From Saccoglossus kowalevskii (lineage: Eukaryota; Hemichordata; Enteropneusta; Harrimaniidae), in the NCBI RefSeq assembly GCF_000003605.2, contig NW_003107094.1, positions 34,453 through 60,331 of the forward strand: a stretch of 25,879 bases of DNA, written 5' to 3'. The notes beneath the pieces were generated by a model, which was not told where the DNA came from, searched no databases, and was given only the letters and a program-made list of their open reading frames with translations. The translations under genes were made by a program, and so were the position numbers. Of the stretch, positions 1 to 10,106 are shown in pieces; within the stretch, counting starts at the first letter, position 1; each line of letters starts with the position of its first letter.

Positions 1-2120
1 GACAGGCAACAATTCGTGAAATTATCCTAGTAAATTTATTGGGTAATAAATAATTTCGATATAACGATTGACACTAACATGTATTAGGGTCAGTCCACGA
101 ACTGAGAGGAGCATCATGCCATACACATTTTTCCCTATTATTTTATCTGTTTTTTCAGTAATAAGGTCATCATATCAAGTGCAATCTGAACTTTATTTCT
201 GTATAGTAATATTATTCAAGATATTCATTCATCAGTTCATTGTTAACATTGAGGTTTTGTTTTTATGAATTTCACATCTCTGTTTTGTAGGACTAAGTCG
301 CGATTATTCTTGCCTCTCATGATATGAGATACGATACATATGATACATATGAATGTATCATTCAATTTGCATTTCTCCAAAGGATATTTGATTTTGTATG
401 TAAAGATACATTTAAAATTCAACATTATCTGTGTATGCTTGGTCCGACACATCTATGAACATCAAATGCCTAACAAAATAAAATGGCAATCCATCTTTTG
501 CGAATGCAATGCGATAAATGTGGGTGGCCCGGTTGATGGAACAGACTCCACTCAATGAACTGCTGGAACAACGGGAGTAAATGTAAGCTATATCATCATA
601 AGCTATATAAAGGCGAATATAGTAGTAAATAAGTCTTACCAATGTGTGTCCAAGACATTACCTAACGGCCAATTTTGTAGATTAAAAAAATCTTAAAGTG
701 GTTTTACACTATGCTAGGTTTCCGCATTAGCATTACTAAACATCTAGTCATTTACTACTAAAATAATGGCATTAGCATTATTACTATTACCATTTTCTAA
801 ATAATTTTTTGTATCGATCTTGGAATTTTTAAATTTCATTATCAATTGACTTGTTCATCTACTATAACACTGCAGTAATATATGCGCTCGTAAAGTACCC
901 TCAATGTGAAGAAACTCTTAATTAGTAACAACTAATGTAGTAGACGTATTTATTGAAATTTTCCAAAACAAAATTTTCAGAACACAATACGTTAAATCTG
1001 CTTCGATGGAATAGGTAAAAGTATAACACTATGCTTAAGACCTAATTTTGTTAGTATGTATACACTGCCAGTGATGTTTACTAATTGTATATTCCCTGTA
1101 GGGAATACGATATCGCTGTGCCAAATCTTAATTTTCATACACATAACTCCGCACTAGAATACCTCAATATCATTGAGATGTAAAGATTGATTCATCAATA
1201 TTTTTGTATGTCCAATGCATTATACATATACCACTGGTGAATGTTAATTTGAAAACAAGATTTTAGACTATTGGTTCTGAAAGGTATGTCATTTTCATAG
1301 ACATGTCAGCCTTAAGATTTATTATCTATTTAATATATGTGTTTTCTGTATATCTGATTGTTTATTAGTATTTTATGGTTACATTAATTGTGATTTTTTA
1401 AATAATCAATGGTATAACGCTCACAGTGCCTCCAGGATTCGTCTAGGATAGATGTTGTCGAAAAAATACATTAACAATATTGTTGAAGAGTAAAGTCGCA
1501 TTCCCCGGGGTACACTATACACAAATTGAACCATCGGTGACATTTACTGTAATGAGTTCTCGTTTTTGAGATAATGTTCTTATACAGTTCTAATGGGTAT
1601 GACAGCAAGTGAGCCGCCAATGCAAATTGCTCCGTCTTCCGTAATCTGACTTGTTGACTATTATTATTCAATTATTTCTGTGAAACCCACGGTTTTACAG
1701 CACTATTGTCTTTCTGAAAATCGAGGGAGTTTTGTATGCGCATGAAACGGATTTCACACTGTGCTTATTAAAGCTAATATTCTTAAACTTGCTAAAATAT
1801 TCGATGTGCATGTATTTGCGACGGTTTAAATGGTTTTTTGGCACGAACAAACATACAACATTTGTTTTACAAAATAAATGAATACACAAAACACAAAATG
1901 TTTTGTACATTCATTCGTTTTGTAAAGATCACCTAATTTAAAACATTTCAGTTCAATGAATATGACTGAAAAATTGTATTTATGAAAAAAATGGATTTAA
2001 CCATTCTTTCTATATTTATTTGCAGTCATAATGAAGTTCATGGAGTTATAACGAGTACTCATGATAATGGTATAATCTCACATCTATATTGACCTCATAC
2101 TTGAGAAAGATTTTCGGTCA

Positions 2121-2240
2121 AAACCCTTCGACTTAGGTGGAAGATTTGAAACCCTTGAACTAGAGTGAACAATTTTGATTGAAATCCTTGAACTTGAGTG
2201 GATTCTTTAGATAACATCCTCTTGAGTGTAGGGATTTTTA
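2121..2240. repeat. Degenerate tandem repeat, about 30-bp unit, four copies
   Basis: Four successive units begin with variants of AAACCCTTGAACT-GAGTG, at about 2121, 2149, 2182 and 2213, spaced 28, 33 and 31 bases apart. The units have diverged by substitutions and small indels. The array is short and lies in non-coding DNA. A similar single motif (TTTTTGATTGAAATTCCTGA) occurs near 4229. Confidence 0.7.
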
Positions 2241-3308
2241 AACTTGGATTTAATACCCAAAACGTGACGTTCGCCAAAACTACTGAGAATCATTCCCATG
2301 GGGCAATGGTCAATTTATTTGGGGTTGTAAATGTATAAGTAGTTACTTATAAACATATCAATCGACTTTTGTAAATATATGTATTCAAATGTCCTCAGTC
2401 GAGATTAAATCCGTGTATTTTTGCTCATTTGTTAAAGTAAAATAAAACCACCCTTCTCAGTCTTTTCTTGAAATTAGAGAAGAATGTTTACTCATAATAC
2501 AGGGTGCAAGATTTCGGATAGACAAATTATCATATATAAGTAATAAGACAGAAACATTACATCACAGAATCACTACAACAATAATAAAATCTATATGTGA
2601 AATATGTTATATATCTCATCAATACTTTGAGTGGCCTTTTCCGTCACAATTTTATTTGAGTAACAATTTGTTCTGATAATTTAGAACCAAAAGGACATAA
2701 TTTTCAATTGGCTTTTCCCAAAATGTTGCAAGAATGTATATAGAAGGAATATGGGTTTTATGTTGTGAACAATGGCAACGTATGACTTAAAGTGAATACA
2801 GAGTTAGTGATAAACATATTTTTTTTTCTGTAAGATTTTTCACAAATGTATTTAATTGATATATTTGCTAATGTGCATCAATTAGGAAATTACTCCTTAG
2901 CCTATTGTACTATTTTCTGCTACCACCACTTGTGGAGTGAATATTAAAGTCTAAGTATTTCCAGGAGATTTAGGAGGTTGATTGCCTGCAACCTTGTTTA
3001 GATATTACCAATTTTGAAGACAGACAGATTCCTAATCCGGGACTAGTGAAGGGATTGAATGTAAATCAAGTCTGTGACCAGTCATGTTTACTTACAAAGT
3101 TAAAATAACAGTATTGGCATACAGATTCCTTGTAATATGTTTACATTTACCATTTAAACTTAGGCATAATTGTATTCTTATAAATCATACACCCAAGCTT
3201 TACAGTGTTTAGGTTTAGTTAAAACTTTTTAAAAAGTTTTTGTAGATACCAATGTTACTAATATGAGACATATTCATGAAGACTACTCTGTTATGCTAGC
3301 TTGAAGCT

Positions 3309-3320
3309 GTACGCGCGTAC
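3309..3320. repeat. Perfect 12-bp palindrome rich in CG
   Basis: GTACGCGCGTAC is a perfect palindrome with three CpG steps in AT-rich surroundings. It is followed at once by TGCGCATGTAC. TGCGCA resembles the half-site of NRF-1-type factors, but no transcript start can be assigned here, so a regulatory role is only a possibility. Confidence 0.4.
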
Positions 3321-4620
3321 TGCGCATGTACACAGTTAGGTACACATTTTTGTCTAGTTAGTCAGTTATCTAGTCTATCAAATGATTTAATTAATGGCAT
3401 TTTCATAACACCCAAAGTATTTGAAAGTTGTATATGATTATGTGTCTATCATTATGTATATACATCGACAATTACATTTCCGCCGCACGGTAATGCGGCA
3501 ATTGCTGTAGTGTCTGACAAAAATACAAACAATATATACATGAGTACAAGACACACAAAATATGCATTGATAAAATCAAGTAATGTGTGGACACTGGATT
3601 GTATTACATAAAACATGCTAGACTCTGTAAAAGAGAAAATTAAAGTTGTACTGTCGGCAAAATTGTGATGGAAGCCTTTGACATGTCGAGTAGTATGTGT
3701 ATTGTAAGAAATGTAGCAGCTAAGGCATTCAAAAGATATTTTGCCACTTGGCGAACATCGGCGAGCACTTGTGTGGATTCGATTGTGATTGAGTTTTTAA
3801 CATCTCAGGGTTACATCATGTCATCAAATCACACGCAATTATTCAGACTTTTTTTCATGGAAAGGTGAAAACTAACAGCAGTTGATTTGAGATGTTACAT
3901 TATTTATTAGTTATTAAATTTCACGCGCCACAATTACTTAATGAGTGGTGATCGTATTTTAGTGGGTATGTACTCGGATACCGACTGTACTGTGATGTGC
4001 AGTGTAATATTATCAGCAGAACAAATGTTTGGTAATACTATTACACCACGGGAATAAAGTAATATTACAAAAATGTTCTCCATATTCAGTCGATCATTTC
4101 CAAACATCATAAACGATTTTCATTAGTTTACCCGTAATTCACACACTCATAATATGCAATATTTTGATTGACATTTCTGGTGTTATTTCTCAACTAAATC
4201 CATTAAATTTACCCCATGTTTTGAAGACGAAGGTTTTTGATTGAAATTCCTGAAGGTGTAGAATACTGATTACTTTTTTTTCAAATAATTTTACTAGAAC
4301 ACAATTGCTAGGCAAAATTTATTAAATTTATCTTACTTATAAAATGTAAAAAAAATCTTTGATTGGTTGTATTTATTTATACTGTTTATATAATTGCACC
4401 TATATATTAGATGATGAAAAAAGTATTAGTGATAACAATCCTAAATCCACAAAACCCGGAATAGATGTAGAAATGTTTTATTGATTTTGTCTTACTGAGT
4501 AGAAGACCAATTTGCTAATATTCTGATTTATAAGTTATATGAAATAGTGTAATGCAAACATTTTAACACATTAATATATTTATTATGAATACTCAAATAA
4601 AAAAATCGATCTCTTCACAG

Positions 4621-5025
4621 GCGTCTGTAGGAGTGAGTATCTTTACCCTGACTGCCATTGGCATTAATCGTTACCACGCAGTGACTCAACCGATTAAGAT
4701 GAGAATGGCTACAGGTCGAACAAAGTTCATATTGATTTTTATTTGGGTGTTATCACTTGTCATATCGATCGGACCACTGGTAAACGCCAGGGTAATGCCA
4801 CAAGAGTCATCTACAGGAGAACACTATTACCAATGTGACGAACAATGGAAAAATGACGGAACAGCTATCGTTTATGATGTATTCATGTTGTGTGTTGTTT
4901 ACGTGATTCCACTCGGCGTATTGATCTGGGCGTACAGTGTAACAGGGGTTATACTATGGAGAAGAACGCTTCCAGGCAACGCACAGGGAGATAGAGACGT
5001 CTCACAACTAATTGCAAAGAAAAAG
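4621..5025 (+). CDS. Class A neuropeptide GPCR, internal exon covering TM3 to start of TM6 (partial gene)
   Basis: This exon gives 135 residues of a rhodopsin-type receptor that would sit in the plasma membrane and couple a ligand, probably a peptide, to G proteins. It starts after an acceptor ending TCTTCACAG and stops at AAAAAG before GTACG; both ends are phase 0. The visible order is the TM3 end with INRYHAV at residues 15-21, TM4 with its Trp at 42, ECL2 with the conserved Cys at 72 in YYQCDEQW, TM5 with Pro97 and Tyr105, then a third loop ending in KKK. From memory, the ECL2 C-x-E-x-W pattern and the LWRRTLPG segment recall orexin/allatotropin-type receptors, but SIFamide, NPFF and related beta-group receptors are close alternatives. 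The DRY acid is Asn (codon AAT at 4666-4668). The open frame continues upstream to an ATG at 4585, but those residues look like translated intron. Confidence 0.9.
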
Positions 5026-6820
5026 GTACGAAAAGGTGCAATGATTTGAAATAATCAATGTCATGTCCAATTGTTGGCACGTCATATAATGCTATATAAT
5101 CCTATAATACTACAATGCTTGCTATTTGCAATGTACAGTACGATGCATGTTCACAAAAGTCGCATAGCAACTTATTTCCAGTAGGGACATCAAAAGTCAG
5201 GTACTTTACAACAGCCATTAAATATATTATTGTTAGTTATAAGTTACACAAATAGGTACAACTAATTAAAAATATATACTTATGGATTGTATGTTATACT
5301 CACATTTAAAGTTGCAATTTACTTATTTTTACTTTGTTTCAATTTTGTACAGCTTTTTAAAATGAGTTTTGTCAATTATTTGTTTTTCTAAATGTGCAGG
5401 TAGTTTGTTTCAGATATGCCATTATAGAAAACAAATCCTGTATTCTCCTTCTTTAGGTTTCGGTACACATCGTAGCACTACCCTTTTTGATGTATGTTTG
5501 GGCGTTATTGAATTTTCTTTTAAAATATTCAAACATAATTTAATCGTAATTGTGTTAGCTTTGACTTTTAGCATATTCAATTTGTCACGCTCTAATTGTC
5601 TATTTCCGAGGTCCCTCAAAGTTCTACTTTGCCGTGTATGGGCACTGCAAATACGTCATTCGTGCGATTCGATATGTTTGAAGTTTGTGTACAGTGGGAT
5701 CGAAATCGATATGGCGGCTACATTCATGTGTGCAAATTAACATAATTGAATCTTGAAAAAAACGTATATCAGCAGACTATCTCACCAGCTAACCGTAAAA
5801 TTATAATAAAACTACTTACATACCTGTGAAATGCAATTGAAGAGTTGCCAAAATTACATAGAATGTAGCAAAGTAAGATTGTTTTTGCAATGAACTTGAC
5901 CCAACATACTACATCGCTAGCGGAAAAACAACAATAATAATGAAACTAATATCAAATATTGTAATTTTCCTTCCAGGGAAGATTTAATAAATTCATGGTA
6001 TGATGTATATTCCGTTTTGTAATGACTGTACGTTTTCCAAGTAGCATAATGCACGAATTAATTGATTAAAAAAAATAATTTAAAAAATTATAAAAGTAAA
6101 CATAATTATGTTCAATGACGCTGTGTATTTGGCATTTAGGTGCTCCATTCGTAAGACTATTATATCGTATTATTTGTGTGATTGAGAGATAGCATTTGGT
6201 GATTATTCCTTGTCATTCACAGAGCATTAAACAATTTCGCAAAATTAACACACATAATCAATTTTATCCAGTAATTGCCAAAACACATTTCTCACGCCTA
6301 TAACCTTTACCAATGACTATTAGTAACTTCATATGGCACACCAGCGGATAAAATAAACAACTATGTTAAAACACGCCAAATGACTGTTATGCATGTGTTG
6401 TTTAACTAATTAACTAACAATGCATCAAACATGTACATAATAATAAAACTGAAAAAAACAACAACAAAAAAAAAAAAACGTTGAAAGTAATAATGGTTGT
6501 TGCATTTACAAGAAATGTGGGATTTGTTTTGTACTAATCATTATTGAAGCGTGAAACCATTATTAATAGTATTCAAACATGCATGTCGTTCAAACTTTTA
6601 TGTTCACAAAGTTTAAAATTTTCAAAACAGAACACAGTTTCCGCGTCAAACGTCGCTAAAAGAGTGCATTTATCCGCGTACAGTTAACATTTCATATTTA
6701 GTGTGAATTTAGTTCACAGTAATATTCTTATTTATTGATAAGATAGTTGCGAATTATTGATATATAGTTGCGTATTTATCAATCTGATCTTATGCAGTAC
6801 ATATACCTTTCCATTTTCAG
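5026..6820 (+). other. Phase 0 intron of the receptor gene (TM5/TM6 junction)
   Basis: The intron runs from GTACG to a good acceptor, CCTTTCCATTTTCAG, at 6806-6820. It is non-coding; the frame at 5369-5740 shows no domain. It holds a 13-A run at 6466-6478 and two repeat-like pieces. One, at 6239-6265, recurs downstream of the next exon. The other, at 6320-6357, recurs ungapped at 23066-23103 with about 31 of 38 bases matching. Confidence 0.8.
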
Positions 6821-7036
6821 ATTATAAAGATGCTGTCCGTTATAGTCCTAGCATTCGCACTATGTTGGTTACCTCTGAATATATTTAATATGGTAATAAC
6901 CATTAACCAGCGATATTTGAGAGAATCGGTTTACCATGATGTGATAATCACCATCTATCTGACATGTTTCTGGATGGCGATGGCGAACAGTTTCTTGAAT
7001 CCTATTATATATACATTCTTGAATGAGACATTCCGG
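6821..7036 (+). CDS. Class A neuropeptide GPCR, exon covering TM6, TM7 and start of helix 8
   Basis: These 72 codons directly continue the preceding exon in frame. They begin IIKMLSVIVL and give TM6 with the hallmark FALCWLPL (aromatic toggle Trp and kinked Pro), an extracellular loop, then TM7 with MANSFLNPIIYTFLNETFR. This includes the NPxxY activation motif as NPIIY and the start of cytoplasmic helix 8. The exon ends CGG before GTAAGT, a near-ideal donor, in phase 0. Nearly all the diagnostic core of a rhodopsin-type receptor is intact across this exon and its upstream partner, with no stops, so the gene looks functional. The ALCWLP and FLNETFRE patterns resemble orexin/allatotropin and related neuropeptide receptors; ligand identity cannot be read from the sequence. 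The reading frame continues briefly into the intron (VSDQLSII), probably read-through. Confidence 0.93.
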
Positions 7037-9154
7037 GTAAGTGACCAGCTGTCTATAATATGATATAATACTGTAATATTGCAAAATATGCTCGAAGGCA
7101 GTTCCGTTATCTCACGGTATCGTCGGTTGGTGCAAATTAACTACATAATCAATTTGAATAAATTCTAATCCATTTTACGCATGTGTTGTTTTTTATTTAC
7201 TATATTTCATTTCATTTTTTTTCTATATATATTATTTAGAAATTTGTTTTGTAGTTTATCGCGATTGCCGAAACTTGTAGACCTATTAGCAAATTGCAAA
7301 TAATAATCAATTATAATAAAATAAAATATATTTTATCCAAAAAATGGGGTTTTATTTTAACCAGCTCAGATCCATATATATGTCCCTGCCGGTTGACACA
7401 CTATATTTATGGATATCTGTACGAAATGACAGCGAATGTACATGTTACTATGATCGTGCTTGCTACAGATGGATAACACGTGTATGCGCATTTTCCAAAC
7501 AACTAAACACATTCTAATTCGTAGGTACCACCTTTGAACACGTCTAGATAGATGGGTTATTACGCACAAAATTAATTCTTTTGCTTTTGCTGTCAGATGT
7601 ATACTATATGTTACCAATACCGTAGGCTAAATGGCATGTTGGGATGAAATTTATCCATCATTACCGTTTCGGTAAAAGATGACGCGAACAAATAAGCAAG
7701 TTTTCGTATTTTGCAATTCCCGGCAAATCAATTTATCAATTTATGGTATGGAATCCACGCAATTGTATGTACTGGAAATGATTTCCCAGGATGATTCTAG
7801 TTATGGACAAAATTTCATTAATGTCCAATCATAAATAATTAAACTTGACATCAATTTATTTTTATGTTTATATATATTTATTCTGACAGAATACAGCTTA
7901 GATATGAAGAGAACATATTAGAAAATTACCCACACTGCGCGTCGGTCGATACTGCCGCTGTACTGTCTTCGTGCATACCTTTAGGTATCTTCGTAATAAC
8001 CTTATTATTATACATCTTTTCCTCCCAAAATTACACCATGGGAATGCAGAAATCTAAAAAGTTTAGAACAGAATCAGCGAACTTCTTTGTGTGGCAGCCA
8101 TGTTTGTTTTTATTATTACAGGACCCTTACGCGCGTAATCATTCCATATTTGGAATTCGCATTCCCTAACATGGTAGGATACAATTACCCCGTAAAATAC
8201 CGCAAAATTACGGCACGCTGCAACTTATGGCGTTACGGTGACAGATGTATTATAATCCCATATATTACGAACTACCGATTACAAACATTAGTCCCAAAAG
8301 AGTACGCACATTTCTGTATTTCAATAATTACATTTCATTTATGGCATACTCCAGTATGATTAATATACTTGATTACATTTCTGTAAGTTAACACAATACC
8401 CATGTGTTTTTATTACATATGTGTGTTCATGGGATGGACTAGTTTTGGTTTGTTTTACGTCACGCGCTATGAAATATATATTCAGTAACAGATTGCACAG
8501 AACTTGTATACAAATAATTTTGAAAGAGATGCACAAACAACTCAACCAATATTAATTTGAATACCATACAACTTTAGGGAGATTGTATATACAATTATAA
8601 AACATCCAGTTAACGTTGTATAATGTATATGACTTCCATTATTGAAACGAAATACCATGTTTAATGTTTCAACTATTAGTTTAATTGAATGTTGTAAATT
8701 ATAGTAATAGTTTGTAATTGGTATTATGTCATAGTGTGATGTCATATATGAATTTGATTGCGTACGAAGTGTCTGATTCCAATAGATTTATTGTCATTAT
8801 CTGTTGTATCAATGTATCATCATCCTGACTATATTTTTGTAATTTGATTAGTCTAAGGTTTAATTTCTGCACATCAATTTATACATTTAACAGCAGGTTT
8901 TCTGTTCTTGTCACGGTGCATACTTGTACTATTAAATAATTATACACGATGCATCGTACGTTACGATTTAATTATCATTGCATTATTTGGCGTCATGTCG
9001 AACGTCATCACAAACTGCTTAATGTAGAGCCGCACACTTGATAGATGTTGATAGCGTGAGACCATTCACTGCAACTGATATTAATTTCCTGGCCTATGCT
9101 AAATCCTTCAATATATCTTGAAACACTAACATGTGTTGAGTATGTCTATTTCAG
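7037..9154 (+). other. Phase 0 intron of the receptor gene (helix 8 / tail junction)
   Basis: The intron starts GTAAGT and ends in the acceptor TGTCTATTTCAG. A hydrophobic open frame at 7864-8169 lacks family resemblance and splice support, so I do not call it. The start of the intron shares small motifs with intron 5026-6820 (at 7132-7156 and 7179-7191). Its last 200 bases (about 8948-9140) match 17176-17345. Confidence 0.75.
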
Positions 9155-9346
9155 GAAGATTTGATGCGGTTAGTAAATTGTGTTAGAAATGGGAACAATA
9201 AACGGAAACGAAAGGATGGAAGGAGGCGAACTATCTCAATGTCTTCGGGTGCATCCCACAGATCGATGAACAGCAGGGTAACGTCGACATTGCTAATCCC
9301 ATCCTGGTCTCAACGGAAAGGAGAATTTGTGGAGCATGTTGTATGA
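9155..9346 (+). CDS. Class A neuropeptide GPCR, terminal coding exon (cytoplasmic tail and stop)
   Basis: After the acceptor TATTTCAG the frame reads EDLMRLVNCVRNGNNKRKRK and so on to a TGA stop at 9344-9346, giving 63 residues. It joins in phase 0 to the helix 8 exon, making NETFR-EDLMRLV, a natural helix 8 continuation. The Cys nine residues into this exon could be a palmitoylation site. The tail is basic and Ser/Thr-rich (RRRTISMSSGASHRSMNS), the usual kind of substrate for GPCR kinases and PKA-type kinases. Together the three exons encode about 270 residues from TM3 to the C-terminus. The exon is less certain than the TM exons because tails are poorly conserved, but the splice signals, phase and composition agree. 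An alternative is that the tail ends in the intron read-through after 7036. Confidence 0.75.
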   Translation, partial: EDLMRLVNCVRNGNNKRKRKDGRRRTISMSSGASHRSMNSRVTSTLLIPSWSQRKGEFVEHVV

Positions 9347-10106
9347 ATTACATACACGATTTACAGGAATATACATGCTGGCAATTGTAATAGAATACAA
9401 CTGAATACGCGTATAAAATAGAATGAGTATACCACGCTGTAATGTAGTGCTATCTAAATTTAGTTCCCTGCCATTTTTATTTCGATGAAGATTTGCTCTT
9501 TAGATATTTACCAGTGCTATAAATTATATATATAATTATATTGCATTAAAATAATGGAATACGTTACAAGTGTATTTAAGTATATATATTATTATGTATA
9601 TATAATTATTATTTATATTTAACGGGCGATTTTATATTTAATGTAAGCGTCTAAATATATATCATGGATGTAAAAACGTGGAGACGGAAATCAAACATTA
9701 TCATTCAAAATACATTTTGATTTTTGTGGAAGTGACATTCATGTTCTTTGTATTGTATCAAATAAGTTATTCAAATCCTTGACTGAAGAAGTATTTGTGT
9801 TATTTATAGATTTTAATAATCTTATGTCATCATTTGATTACGCAATTTTTCAATGGTAATGATTTGTCGACTAAGCTTGGTATGTGACGTACACAAGAAT
9901 GTTGTTTTTAGCTTGTTCTGACGTTAGGTTTCTTCCTTTTAAATGTATATGAATGTTCTTTTACTCATTTTGCCATGGAATATTGCGTTGATTTTAGGTT
10001 AGTTGTGTTGAACAAGCTTCTGAAGAAGAATAATAAACACCGGAACGATCCTGTAGTTTGAAAAAATAATATTCATCTGTGACAAGATCGTGATTTTTAT
10101 ATTTGG
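9347..10106 (+). other. Probable 3' UTR and flank of the receptor gene
   Basis: This is very AT-rich sequence with runs of TATATA between about 9520 and 9620. It has no reading frame of note. A canonical AATAAA lies at 10032-10037, about 685 bases past the stop, and could be the polyadenylation signal; no transcript evidence is available, so this is a guess. Confidence 0.35.

Larger units (their letters stand above)
1..4620. other. Non-coding stretch upstream of the first visible receptor exon
   Basis: I find no convincing exon here on either strand. The open frames are short, AT-driven and lack recognisable domains. I looked for the missing receptor exons (N-terminus, TM1 with a GN motif, TM2 with an LAxxD-type motif, and the TM3 start with its conserved Cys) and did not find them, so they probably lie before this window. 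If so, this stretch is mostly intron. Visible small structures are a degenerate tandem repeat near 2121-2240, a repeated GCATTAGCATTA motif at 724 and 769, a hairpin at 1090-1107, and CG-containing palindromes at 3309-3320 and 3482-3499. Confidence 0.6.

Noticed and set aside
3665-3868. 67-codon open frame upstream of the receptor, checked as a missing first exon
   Set aside because: It lacks a membrane segment, a GN motif and a suitable donor, and does not resemble a receptor N-terminus or TM1.
4585-4620. ATG at 4585 as the true start of a single-exon protein
   Set aside because: It would begin a receptor in the middle of TM3; the 12 residues before ASVGV do not fit TM3 and a good acceptor (TCTTCACAG) ends at 4620.
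7864-8169. 101-codon open frame with a hydrophobic stretch (IPLGIFVITLLLYIF) in the receptor's last intron
   Set aside because: It has no family resemblance, good splice signals or transcript evidence; AT-rich DNA easily gives Phe/Ile/Leu-rich frames. It could be an unspliced alternative end, but nothing supports it.
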